Source: Temnopleurus reevesii
Lineage: Eukaryota > Echinodermata > Echinoidea > Temnopleuroida > Temnopleuridae
NCBI GenBank assembly: GCA_036244855.1
Contig: BQKZ01006852.1
Location: forward strand, 16,930-42,237
Direction: 5' to 3'
DNA: 25,308 nt
Shown in pieces: positions 12,301 to 19,462 of the stretch. A program made the translations under genes and the position numbers. The first letter of the stretch is position 1. Each line of letters begins with the position of its first letter. The notes under the pieces are model-generated. The model was not told where the DNA came from. It saw only the letters and a list, made by a program, of their open reading frames with translations, and searched no databases.

Positions 12301-15265
12301 GAACCACTTTATTGACCTGGTCCAGTTGAGGACTCTGTGTTCTGATAGCACCCACCTCTTAGTCTGCAAGCACATACCCTAGGATTTCGGTGTGAGCATG
12401 AGGAGAGCATGACACAGGGTATGCATTGTGTGACTACATCACACACACACACACACAGCACTGTTCTTTCCTCAGCCGAGCTGACAAGTCTGGACAGACC
12501 CTTTGGCTTGAGCATGTAGACACACAATGCATACCCTGTATCAATCTGTGTGCATGCACAAGCCGAAAGCCAAGGGTCTGTTCTGACAGACTTCCCACCC
12601 CTGCATATTTTCTTACACTGAACACACAGGGGCTGCATAATACTCAACCACAGAGTCCTTACAAATAATCCTCTGATTATGCTTACCCTTCTGATCCTGC
12701 CTCTAATGTGTGTTCAGTGCAAGGGAATATATGCAGAGGTGGGTGATATCAGTCCTCAACTGCACTAGTAATGAGCATGAGCATGTATGCGATGGTGTGT
12801 TTGAATGTGTGTGTGGGTGGGGAGATTTATGTAGACTGAGGTGTAGACTGAGGACCACAGCCTTAAAAAATTACTAGCCAACCTACATTTTGTATGAAAT
12901 TACTCGTTTGAGAAATGTCCTGGGGCCGGTAACACAAAAATATTTGTGATCAATCGCAAATTATTACATAGTTTCCCACATGTGGACTTGCTGTTTATAT
13001 AAATCATACGATCGATTGGAAAGCTGTATGTTACGGGGCCCTAGGGTAGGTTTACATAGAACTTTACAACAGAAATATGTTTGCTACGAGGAGTTGATGA
13101 AGTTAGAACTTCCACGGTTGAAAGTCTGCGATTTCCTTCGGAAAGTCAGGGATGTGTCCCCGGATAGACTGTAAAAAACCTGGGGCCTGTAACCTGATGC
13201 AAATAAATCTACTATGGCAAAACATGCACCACAGACATGCAATTCTCCCTATCGCATATAGCTCTCCGAATCTGAACGCCTGCAGCGCACTAGTTATTTT
13301 GGCCCAGATTCTTGGCACAGGTACTTCCGGTAACATTCGACCGTTTTCAAAAGTCTATAGGTTTTCTACGGTAAACTTCGTCACCANGTAAACATTAGGC
13401 TTTGGAATGGGCAAAGGTAACCTCCTTCAAGTAGTAACTAACACACCAGTACCGATACATCAATTTTCTTGATCAATTAAAGATTTCTGAAAGCTCCATC
13501 AAAACTGTGATGGGTCCCAAAAGCTGATCAGAGGTCAAGGTACAGAATTGCATAATTTCAGGCAAAGTTTGAGCTTAATTTGCATACTAGGATAAACATT
13601 CAAATCTGCCAACAATAATGACCAAGGAAGAACCACTTATAGTATTGACCTGGTCCAGTTGAGGACTCGGTGTTCTGATAGCACCCACCTTTGCATACAT
13701 GTATTTTCTTGCACTGAACAGACACGGACTGCATAGCACTAAACTACAAAGTCATTAACCCTTTGAACCCGACTTGCCGGTTTTCCGGCCACGCCGAGAA
13801 AGCAAAATAACCCGAGTGGCCGAAAAACCGGCCACAAGCCATATGCACAGAAATCTGTGGTCATATGACTTCTTTTCGTGTCATGTGACTTCTTGCGTGA
13901 CCCCATTTTGATCAGGTGATCAAACACTTCATAGTACGGGACTACTGCTTGCTCTTTCATGAATTTTTCTTATATAAAAAAGCTTAATAAATGTGGTGCA
14001 ATGGCAAGAAAAACAAACATCCGAGGAGGCTCTTGTGCAATAATACTAGGAGATATTGATGACTCTGAATACTGTCATGGTAGTGATTTTGAGGACAAAA
14101 TTGATACGGACGATGAGGTTGAAGCAGCTAATGTTGGTGGATTTAGCTGCTAGCTGTTCCTAACCACCTCCAGCCCCGTGCAAGCGGGGGAGATCACTGT
14201 CAGTGTTTCGATGGAGCAAATGGTAATGGTCAAGATAGGTACAATCACAGGGAAGGCGCGGAAGAAAAGGTGAGCAAAAAGAAACAAGTTTTCTTATTCA
14301 TTTTATTTTGTCAGCACATTCCCTCTTATAATACAATCATTATTTTGTTCTGCGCAGAATACACTTATACAGTAGACAAATACAGAATTTATGGGATTGG
14401 AATTAAAAAAGAAATAAAATTCTTCAAATTTTTGGCATGTTAAGAATGCGAAAAACTTCAAATAATTCAGGGTATAGCTCACGAAATATGAAAATAGTTC
14501 AGGGTTCAAAGGGTTAAATAACCCTCTGATTATGCTTACCCCTCTGATCCTGCCTCTACTGTGTATTCAGTGCAAGGGAATATGCAGAGGTGGGTGCTAT
14601 CAGAACACAGAGTCCTCAACTGCACTAGTAATGAGCATGTGCATGTATGCGAAGGTGTGTTTGTATGTGTGTGTGGGTGAGGAGGTTTATGGGGTAGACT
14701 GAGGTGTAGATTGAGGACCACAGCCTTAAAAAATTACTAGCCAACCTATGAAAGTCCTCGTTTGAGAAATGTCCTGGTGCCTGTAACACAAAAATATTTG
14801 CGATTAATCGCAAATGATTATTACATAGTTTCCGACATGTGGACTTACGGTTTATATCAATCATACCATCGATTGGAAAGCTGTATGTTACGAGGCCCTT
14901 GGGTAGGTTTAGATAGAACTTTACAACGGAAATATGTTTGCTGAGAGTAGTTGATGAAGTTAGAACTTCCACGGTTGAAAGTCTGCAATTTCCTTTGGAA
15001 AGTCAGGTATGTGTCCCCGGATAGACTATAAAAAACCTGGGGCCTGTATTCCATGATGCAAATAAATCTAAATTCTATGGCTAAACTTCTTCTTCTTCTT
15101 CTTTGGTTGGCTTCCTCCAGTGTGGACATGCACCAGAGACATGCAATTAACCTTTACATGTAATTCATAGTATCTCTTTAATGTTACAGGCCCTAGGACT
15201 GACAAACATGCAATCAAATAAAGACATACATGTACACTCCTGATCTACACGAAAATCCTGTATAT

Positions 15266-15305
<40 letters not shown>

Positions 15306-17066
15306 GGGGTGGGTACGTAGAAGAAAACGAATCTGACTGAAATATAGTTTAAGCACAAAGAAGAAAAAAACCCAAAAAGATAAAAATATACATTTCCTTT
15401 TATTGGCAGATCTAATACAAAATGACTTTAATATCTGATGATAATTCTATAGGACTGTACAAAAAAAAAAAGACCAAGTGCATTATTATATTGTGTTTAC
15501 ATAAGAAAGATAAAAGCAGTTTCTAGGTGATTTCCAAGTCTGCAATTTACTCTCATTTTGGTCAAAGTTATTCACTATCAGCAAAGCCTGCAGACCTACG
15601 ATCTCATCCCTTACTCTTTCACAATAAACAAACAAATAAACAAAAATCACTGAAAATCAGAGAGCTTGCGGTTCTTTTCAGTAAAAAGGTTTAAACGTGT
15701 CACATTCAGATGTGCTTGGCTTTTTTTTTACTCCATCTTAGTATTATTTTTGTCCATGAAATGCGTTCCAAAATCAAAACCAACACATATAAGACAGACA
15801 CTGCACAATTTTCTCATCAGTCCGAGGTAAATACAATTTTTACCTCTTTCACTAAAAAAAATTAAATTCCTAATTAGGTTGCATCTTCCCTCTCTCTATT
15901 TCTGCATGTACTGTACCTTTTCCCCGCCTGCTTTCCTATACTATATCCTATTCTTCCCCTTTCAATCACATTTTCCAATTTTTCTTCTTTTTTCCCAATC
16001 AACTTCTTCCTTTTTCTTATTCAACTCCTTTATCATTTTCTCTCTCTTCCAAATTTTTCTTATATTCACTATCCTCTCCCACTTTCTTATTCTCATGAAT
16101 CTTTTTTCTTTTTATTCTTTCTCCTCCCTAATTATTTTTTCCTCTTTTTCTCCTCTCCTGTGTTCTCTTCCCTTTCCATCCTCCTCATTCTCCTTCTTTA
16201 ACTCATTTTATTTCATCACCATGATATCATTGTCGTAATCATTATCCTACTCATCATCATCATCATCATCCATTAATCATCATCCTCATCATCATCATCA
16301 TTATCATCATCATCATCATCCTCCTCTTCTCTCCTTCTAAACTATTATGTGACATATTAATTTGTAAATACCATTTTGCACAAGATTTATTGTGAATTCT
16401 TTCCTGTTGATCTTCTTGTAAATTATCATTATTCTCCTTGCCCAATCAATTAAGAAAATTCCCGGTTTTATAACACAACAAAATACAACAGGACCCTACA
16501 AGCAGCGCACACATGCTGAATGGCTGCCAAACTACGGCCCTACTACGAGTCTGTCTCACCTGATTTTATCTACTTGACCATTCGCCCACAATGTTTGTCA
16601 AATAAATTTACAAAATTGACTCATCTAACAAACGTTAATCTAAACTGTTTAAACACAGAAGACATTTTTTCTTTTGAAGAAAAGAAACTTCAGAAATTTC
16701 TTTTCATAAACATTCATGTGTTTAGACTGTAGGACTGAGTCCACCCTGAATTGTAAATTTATTTGTCTATCTACTCAGCTCAGACTGACAGGCTTAAGCA
16801 TAAGCACAGGTATGTCAGCTGCAGTGGTTCTGCAACTGAACCCGGGCCGGAGGGCTGGGCGCAAGTGCCTGGCTATGCATGGTCGCCTATCCACAGCCTG
16901 TAAAGTAATTGCATCAGCTACACTACAGAGCTAGAGCCGATTGCAACTTGTTTTAAACTTACTAAACGATTAATAAAAGCATGATCTAAGGCGATCAATT
17001 TGAACAAAATAACCTAAAGATGTTGAAAAAACTGAGTATACATGCAAAACTTACCTTTTTCTTCAT
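3255..17066 (-). CDS. RRAGA: RagA/B small GTPase, seven-exon gene, complete coding sequence
   Basis: The product is the RagA/B subunit of the Rag GTPase heterodimer. It pairs with RagC/D on the lysosome, docks on Ragulator and recruits mTORC1 when amino acids are present. This is established for the family. Joining exons 17055-17066, 9304-9403, 8465-8531, 7475-7697, 6073-6291, 4286-4493 and 3255-3343 gives 918 nt, or 305 residues plus TGA, and every intron is GT-AG. Visible motifs are the P-loop GKSGSGKT (residues 9-16), the G3 motif WDCGGQ (56-61, where Gln61 corresponds to human RagA Gln66) and the G4 motif HKMD (122-125). The C-terminal roadblock-like domain covers roughly 180-305. Human RagA has 313 residues; the difference lies in a few residues at each end. 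RRAGA and RRAGB are vertebrate paralogues, so either name fits a single invertebrate gene. No poly(A) signal was assigned. Confidence 0.96.
3997..4125. mobile_element. MITE with 20-bp terminal inverted repeats, in RagA intron 6
   Basis: A 129-bp element with perfect inverted ends GGGGCCTGTAACATAAAAGA and an internal 24-bp perfect palindrome at 4029-4052 (arm CTTACGATAAAT). Related copies occur at 12922, 13182, 14776 and 15039. It is non-autonomous, with no ORF of its own. Confidence 0.85.
4286..4493 (-). CDS. RRAGA: RagA exon 6 (roadblock-like dimerisation domain)
   Basis: Encodes residues 208-276 and one base of codon 277: [20 protein letters not shown], then the strongly conserved [19 protein letters not shown] and the [16 protein letters not shown] strands. 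This region forms the C-terminal roadblock-like fold that pairs RagA/B with RagC/D. The acceptor is TTTGCAG and the donor C|GTAAGT. Confidence 0.96.
4494..5779. other. RagA intron 5, 3' part in plus order: no gene seen
   Basis: Intronic sequence. It contains loosely repeated CCAGGAGA-type words and TCTCCTG complements at 4895-4985. The frames at 4910-5239 and 5311-5637 show no domain. Confidence 0.5.
5780..6010 (-). mobile_element. tRNA-derived SINE in RagA intron 5
   Basis: Read on the minus strand it has a B-box-like GTTTGAATCCC (5981-5991), then GTGCTGCACTCGACCCAGGT and a 3' part with the words GACCTGTATGCTTTAC. The same body occurs in the plus-strand SINEs near 10000, 18300, 20730 and 21280. 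Confidence 0.7.
6073..6291 (-). CDS. RRAGA: RagA exon 5 (end of G domain, start of C-terminal domain)
   Basis: Encodes residues 135-207, starting [20 protein letters not shown]. It then carries [19 protein letters not shown], the RagA-specific end of the G domain, and the start of the dimerising region ([20 protein letters not shown]). The acceptor is GATGTAG and the donor is CTT|GTAAGT; both junctions are phase 0. Confidence 0.96.
6361..6494 (-). pseudogene. Degenerate copy of the RagA exon 5 5' part
   Basis: It aligns with the first 130 or so bases of exon 5, including an ATAG acceptor, offset by 203 bp. An extra base in the segment matching the [12 protein letters not shown] codons shifts the frame, and the last third of the exon is absent, so there is no donor. 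Recognisable pieces include the codons around CFRTSIWD and YQAWSS. It is a dead exon copy. Confidence 0.75.
6632..6705. mobile_element. Truncated MITE (TGTTGC family)
   Basis: GGTGTTGCTAGAAAGTTCCA followed by ATTGTTTCATGCA matches one end and the middle of the fuller element at 7884-8037. The other end is missing. Confidence 0.55.
6818..6967 (-). pseudogene. Second copy of the RagA exon 4 3' half, still open
   Basis: Offset about 625 bp from exon 4. The frame is open and reads [19 protein letters not shown], then [20 protein letters not shown], and stops at a GTGAGA donor equivalent to that of exon 4. The exon 4 5' half, with switch II, is missing. The G4 motif HKMD has become LQMD, which should abolish normal guanine recognition. 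A phase-compatible AG exists 5' of it, near 7005, but has a poor pyrimidine tract. It is probably an exon relic; a role as a rare alternative exon cannot be excluded. Confidence 0.7.
7028..7177 (-). pseudogene. Degenerate copy of the RagA exon 4 3' half (middle copy)
   Basis: This segment aligns with the end of exon 4 and about 30 bp of its following intron, offset by about 410 bp. It covers the region from the DMHYYQ codons to the donor. Several indels and substitutions destroy the frame, and the donor position reads GTAGGA. The intron part is copied too, so it arose by DNA-level duplication rather than from spliced RNA. Confidence 0.65.
7475..7697 (-). CDS. RRAGA: RagA exon 4 (switch II to G4)
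   Basis: Encodes residues 61-134, beginning [12 protein letters not shown]. It includes the central G-domain strand [14 protein letters not shown] and the guanine-recognition motif HKMD (122-125), and ends VQEDQREL. The acceptor is CACAG, and the donor is TTG|GTAAGA in phase 0. Two degraded copies of its 3' half lie downstream in the following intron. Confidence 0.96.
7884..8037. mobile_element. MITE with about 30-bp inverted ends, in RagA intron 3
   Basis: The left end TGTTGCTTGCAAGTTGCAAT and the reverse complement of the right end, TGTTGCTAGAAAGTTGCAAT, both continue as CAATTGCAA. Length is about 154 bp and there is no ORF. Confidence 0.8.
8103..8154. repeat. ATT/ATG trinucleotide microsatellite
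   Basis: Imperfect run of ATG and ATT triplets in RagA intron 3. Confidence 0.85.
8465..8531 (-). CDS. RRAGA: RagA exon 3 (G3 / switch II start)
   Basis: A 67-nt exon, easily missed, encoding residues 38-59 and two bases of Gly60: [20 protein letters not shown] and onward. The acceptor is CTTGTAG and the donor GG|GTAAGA. It contributes most of the WDCGGQ motif that contacts the gamma-phosphate and magnesium region. The split Gly codon is completed by the first base of exon 4. Confidence 0.95.
9066..9205 (+). mobile_element. SINE fragment in RagA intron 2
   Basis: A-box-like GGGTAGTGG (9081-9089), B-box-like GCTTGATTCTC (9130-9140), then ATTTCCTTCAGAAAG and TTGCACTCTACCCTGGTG, the same order as the SINEs at 20730 and 21280. 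Confidence 0.7.
9304..9403 (-). CDS. RRAGA: RagA exon 2 (P-loop / G1)
   Basis: Encodes residues 5-37 plus the first base of codon 38. It carries the nucleotide-binding P-loop GKSGSGKTS followed by [20 protein letters not shown], the near-invariant start of the RagA G domain. The acceptor is AATCCAG and the donor is A|GTAAGT. Phase 0 in, phase 1 out, matching exons 1a and 3. Confidence 0.96.
9756..9842 (-). pseudogene. Extra copy of RagA exon 2 (P-loop exon), probably inactive
   Basis: It lies 439 bp upstream, in gene direction, of the real exon 2 and has its own CCAG acceptor. Twenty-eight codons match exon 2 closely ([10 protein letters not shown], then KTNMRS and onward to RDTR). One change falls next to the P-loop: the Ser after GKT is Asn. 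After RDTR the copy loses the exon's end, including the GTAAGT donor. The nearest GT (GAG|GTGCAC) would leave phase 0, whereas exon 3 needs phase 1. A GT ten bases further would keep the phase but is a poor donor. It is most likely a decaying exon duplicate; use as an alternative exon is possible but unproven. Confidence 0.8.
9993..10310 (+). mobile_element. tRNA-derived SINE, diverged
   Basis: It begins GAAAGCGTCATAGTTTAGTA, has a weak B-box, then GTGCTGCACTCAACCCAGGT, GGTACCTGGTGGGA and a 3' part ending in AGAGCGCCATATAAAAAGC. It lies between the candidate exon 1b and the exon 2 copy. Confidence 0.7.
10359..10559 (-). CDS. Candidate alternative first exon of RagA (67-residue N-terminal extension), or exon of a nested gene
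   Basis: An open frame begins [10 protein letters not shown] (ATG at 10557-10559, A at -3) and ends ...PFHKK just before a GTACAT donor in phase 0, the same phase as exon 1a. Spliced to exon 2 it would read HKK-VLLMGK and give a 368-residue protein. Human RRAGB also has an N-terminal extension, but I see no similarity to it. The encoded segment has a charged helix-like stretch (about residues 13-35, with RKKRK), then an Asn/Ser/His-rich part. The frame stays open to another ATG at 10631, so the start is uncertain. The donor is weaker than that of exon 1a. It could instead belong to an unrelated gene inside RagA intron 1. Confidence 0.45.
10589..11000. repeat. Degenerate tandem repeat, about 118-bp period, 3.5 copies
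   Basis: The word GGCTGCT (GGTTGCT in the first unit), preceded by AGAAAT-like sequence, recurs at about 10609, 10724, 10843 and 10963. GAGGTAG recurs at about 10682, 10793 and 10914. The first unit reaches to within 30 bases of the candidate exon 1b start codon. Confidence 0.7.
11341..11496. repeat. Two-unit tandem duplication, about 80 bp each
   Basis: ATCCTGTGACACTCTC...CAACTCAAGGCCA...TACAAATTCTTTCACA is repeated from about 11421 as ATCCTGTAACACTCTC and onward, with a few substitutions and one small deletion. Confidence 0.8.
12412..12590. mobile_element. Foldback segment specific to copy A
   Basis: ACAGGGTATGCATTGTGTG (near 12414) pairs with CACACAATGCATACCCTGT (near 12521). GACAGACCCTTTGGCTTG pairs imperfectly with CAAGCCGAAAGCCAAGGG. 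Open frames on both strands here arise from this symmetry. Confidence 0.6.
12922..13042. mobile_element. MITE, GGGGCC-GTAACA family, copy A
   Basis: GGGGCCGGTAACACAAAA at the left and GTTACGGGGCCC at the right. It is the counterpart of the element at 14776-14899. Confidence 0.7.
13182..13245. mobile_element. Truncated MITE, same family
   Basis: GGGGCCTGTAACCTGATGCA, then words shared with 15039-15160 (CATGCACCACAGACATGCAA). The right inverted end is missing. Confidence 0.6.
13755..14517. mobile_element. piggyBac-type non-autonomous DNA transposon
   Basis: TTAA at 13755-13758 and 14514-14517 flanks inverted ends CCCTTTGAACCC (13759-13770 and, inverted, 14502-14513). TTAA target duplication with ends starting CCC is characteristic of piggyBac elements. 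An internal palindrome (GCCGGTTTTCCGGCCA against TGGCCGAAAAACCGGCCA) lies near 13776-13833. The element is 755 bp, too short for a whole transposase. Copy A of the duplication carries a similar site without the insertion. Confidence 0.85.
13998..14153 (+). pseudogene. Possible remnant of a transposase N-terminus
   Basis: A short frame ([10 protein letters not shown]..., from an ATG at about 14000) rich in Asp/Glu ([17 protein letters not shown]) resembles the acidic N-terminal part common in piggyBac transposases. It ends in TAG after about 50 codons, and no catalytic domain follows. The assignment rests mainly on its place inside a piggyBac-type element. Confidence 0.35.
14776..14899. mobile_element. 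MITE, GGGGCC-GTAACA family, copy B
   Basis: GGTGCCTGTAACACAAAA at the left and GTTACGAGGCCC at the right. It is the counterpart of 12922-13042. Confidence 0.7.
15039..15193. mobile_element. MITE, GGGGCC-GTAACA family, with internal insertion
   Basis: GGGGCCTGTATTCCATGATG at the left and ATGTTACAGGCCC at the right. A CTT-repeat segment of about 40 bp (near 15088-15125) interrupts it and is not present in copy A. Confidence 0.65.
15270..15302. repeat. GT dinucleotide microsatellite
   Basis: About sixteen GT units in RagA intron 1. Confidence 0.95.
15880..16335 (+). repeat. Pyrimidine-rich tract passing into a CAT repeat
   Basis: C/T-dominated sequence from about 15880 to 16200, then imperfect CAT/TCA triplets to about 16322. 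The 119-codon open frame at 15879-16238 is Phe/Ser/Leu-rich with no domain and reflects composition. Confidence 0.85.
17055..17066 (-). CDS. RRAGA: RagA exon 1a (start codon, encodes MKKK)
   Basis: On the minus strand ATG AAG AAA AAG is followed directly by a GTAAGT donor. The exon ends in phase 0, and exon 2 begins with GTA for Val, so the junction reads MKKK-VLLMGK, which is the N-terminus of RagA proteins. An in-frame TGA at 17103-17105 with no ATG between makes this the first possible start. The exon is only four codons long, so ORF-based prediction would miss it. The intron to exon 2 is about 7.65 kb. The match to the family and the perfect donor make chance unlikely, but no transcript is available. 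Confidence 0.85.
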
Positions 17067-17525
17067 TTTATACAACTTTTTGTAGATTTTCCAACTCAAG
17101 AGTCAGCAGTAGCGAAATCAATGGCTTAACCCGTGATCACACACGTGACTGACGGATAATTCTATTCCCTTCATGGGTTTCTTCTAAAGAGGCGAATTTT
17201 TATTTTTAAATTCTATATTGGAGAAAATTTATCTTACATAAGATTGAAATATTCATAAATAATTACTGTATCTGATTTAAAAATAATAATAAATATGCCA
17301 AAAGAGCAAAGATACTTTAACTATATCAATCACTGCCTTTCCCTAAAACCCCTTTTAAAAATGAACGTGTCCAAATCTCGATCAATGGTAAACAATTTCC
17401 GATGTTCACCTTTCATCTGTGTAATGGAGGATATGTAGATGGAAATTACTGCAGGTTGAATCATCGAAGGAAACTGTATTGGATATCTGACATTTTGAGT
17501 GTGATTTAGAGGAATATCGAGCAAA
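17067..17525. promoter_or_regulatory. Probable bidirectional promoter between RagA and the MGDK gene
   Basis: Two start codons point away from each other across 459 bp. An E-box in CACACGTGAC (17140-17149) matches 8 of 10 positions of the CLEAR element bound by MiT/TFE factors such as TFEB. No TATA box sits at a suitable place for either gene. The transcription start sites themselves cannot be placed from sequence. Confidence 0.5.
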
Positions 17526-17636
17526 ATGGGGGACAAGCAGCGACCTCATGCTCGGATGCTACGGCGACAAATGGAGGAGGCGAAGGCTGTTCGTGAGAAA
17601 GTTTCCATTGCTGTTCGGGAAAGCAGAGTTTTGGGC
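17526..17636 (+). CDS. First coding exon of an unrecognised gene, divergent from RagA
   Basis: ATG in a good context (aaaATGG) opens 37 codons, MGDKQRPHARMLRRQMEEAK then AVREKVSIAVRESRVLG, followed in phase 0 by a GTAAGT donor. Local GC content is higher than in the flanks. The peptide is basic and predicted helical, like the start of a coiled coil. The frame continues into intron sequence, which becomes repetitive (GGT/GTG runs), and this supports the splice. The start lies 459 bp from the RagA start on the opposite strand. No downstream exon in compatible phase was convincing up to 25308, so the rest may lie in unrecognised short exons or outside the window. Confidence 0.55.
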
Positions 17637-18265
17637 GTAAGTAGACCGAGGCCAATACGGCTTTTACGACATGGATTGCCCGCAGTAGGCGGGGTGGTTA
17701 CAAATGTGTGTATGGTAGACTGGTGCTGGTAGTGGTGGTGGTATTGGTGGTAGTAGTAGTGTGTGTACATGTGACGAATAGTGTTCGTGTGTGTGTATTT
17801 GATAGGCTTCACTAGTCATCACTTGTTTCTGAATTGAGTGGTTTAGAGTATGATACCGGATGTAAATCCCCATCATATGTACAGTACACTGTATAGAGAA
17901 TGTACACCACAAATGCATTGCTCATTGAACATGATTTATATTCTACATGTAGACTTTCTGAGCTAGCAGCCTAAGTTGAATGTTCTACTTCTAGTTATAT
18001 TCATCCGTATGTGTATAGAGTTTGTAAAATATAGTGGTATACCGTATACATATTTTTATGCATCTCCCGACAAAACATTTTCATTCTTCATGAACACAAA
18101 CTCTGCCTCTGCAGGCTCTGGCCTAGTCTTCGCTTTTAACGGTTTTTGACAAAAATTCAAATAATTGCTAGAAGGGATGCTGATGTTTTTATACATTCAA
18201 ATAAGGAAATAATCTAACTTTTCATATTTGATTAGTAGAGTTTGATTTTGAGATGATATTTTAAA

Positions 18266-18390
18266 CACTACATGTGCTGCACTCAACCCAGGCGATGTAA
18301 ATGGGTACCGGGAGGAATTGATTCCTTTAAATGCACAAAGTACCCACTTGGCAGCTACACCTGTACATGGATTGCCGGGTAATACTATTA
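18266..18390 (+). mobile_element. SINE 3' fragment
   Basis: GTGCTGCACTCAACCCAGGC, AAATGGGTACCGGGAGGAAT and GGCAGCTACACCTGTACATG match the body of the SINEs at 10090 and 21370. The tRNA-like head is missing. Confidence 0.7.
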
Positions 18391-19436
18391 AAAAAAATTG
18401 TTTCTTGCATCTGAATATGTGAATAGAGAGAAGGCGTGTTTAAATGCCATACACTGTCTATTATTGTCATCATACAGTTTTAATGAAATGTAAAAACATG
18501 TATGTATAAAGCTGCTGTTAATCTTACGGGGAGCAAAGCAAATTACGTTGCGATTCCGAATTCTTGGAAAATTATTCCTTCCAGTATGCAGAGATGTCAA
18601 CTATTCTGAAAAATAGAACTGAGGAAAATTGAAATTCACGTATCAAAAAAGCTTGTCTCTTGTCTTGTCTTGGTTGAGTCACCATACATGTACCGTATAT
18701 GCAGACTAGCTGTACTCCGCCAACTTCATGAGTTTATTTTGGTGAGAATAAAAGTGAGAGACAATATCAATAAAAACAATACTTTCAGCTGTTCACTTTT
18801 AATGAAAGCCTGGAATCCACAAGAAACTGTACCTCAATGCATATTCCGGAACTATTGGCACCTAAAGACACAAGAGTTTTGCCATGAGTGAAACCATTAT
18901 TCATCAACTTTGTGTGATAAAATCATTGATATCATCTCCTGTTATCAAGTAGCAAAGGGGTACACGTATATGGATGTATATTTAGGTATTGAAACAGCAA
19001 TGTCTGGGTGCTTGCCAGAAATGTTGTCCCAAGCAATGGTTTGATCCGATCATCTTCCAATATCACTAGATACAGGTAACTTTGATTCTTTTTTTTATAT
19101 CAATTTGTATGAATACACTGCATGTTCTTTTGGGGAAAAAATTGCAAAGCAACCCTGATTATGACAGAATTCCCAACCGCATTCTAAACTCTAATGGTTG
19201 GCTAAATAGATAGCCTTGTCTTCTGGTATGTTGAGAGCATTACTGATTTCTTCAGCTTTAATTATGATTCAAGTTTAGTAAATCGTTAAAAATTGCAAAG
19301 TTAGCAATGCATCCCTTAACCCATCAATTGGAACTGGATCATCACTGCACAAAGTCTGTGGGAATTTCATAATTCAGCAGTCAATGGAATTATTCTTCTC
19401 AGGAACCAGTAAGAGAGAAATATAAGAATTATAAAC

Positions 19437-19462
19437 GAAAGAAAGAAAGAAAGAAAGAAAAA
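19437..19462. repeat. GAAA tetranucleotide microsatellite
   Basis: About six GAAA units. Confidence 0.9.

Larger units (their letters stand above)
12064..13245. repeat. Segmental duplication, copy A
   Basis: It starts GTAAACATTAGGCTTTGGAA and runs in parallel with 13388-15160, including the same pair of MITEs and the same order of words. It differs from copy B by many substitutions, by a CA microsatellite (12440-12457) with a surrounding foldback, and by lacking the piggyBac insertion. Confidence 0.85.
13658..14632. mobile_element. Long inverted-repeat element interrupted by a piggyBac-type insertion
   Basis: The left arm AGTTGAGGACTCGGTGTTCT then GATAGCACCCACCT is the reverse complement of the right arm near 14590-14628 (AGGTGGGTGCTATCAGAACA...). 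CTTGCACTGAACA continues the symmetry inward. Without the insertion the element would be about 210 bp. The same arms are seen in copy A near 12324 and 12736. Confidence 0.7.
13388..15160. repeat. Segmental duplication, copy B
   Basis: Homology to copy A starts exactly one base after the N at 13387. The order is the same as in copy A, but it is interrupted by the TTAA-flanked element at 13755-14517. Confidence 0.85.

Noticed and set aside
12309..12668. Cys-rich open frames on both strands
   Set aside because: They arise from inverted repeats and a CA microsatellite; both strands read similar peptides because of the symmetry.
15879..16238. 119-codon open frame
   Set aside because: Same composition effect in the second pyrimidine tract.
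16520..16732. 70-codon plus-strand frame starting [10 protein letters not shown]
   Set aside because: The first residues look plausible, but there is no donor at a sensible point and the remainder is AT-rich noise.
18670..18768. Possible exon with LAVLRQLHEFIL between an AG and a GTGAGA
   Set aside because: Its entry phase does not fit the phase 0 end of the MGDK exon, and there is no other support.
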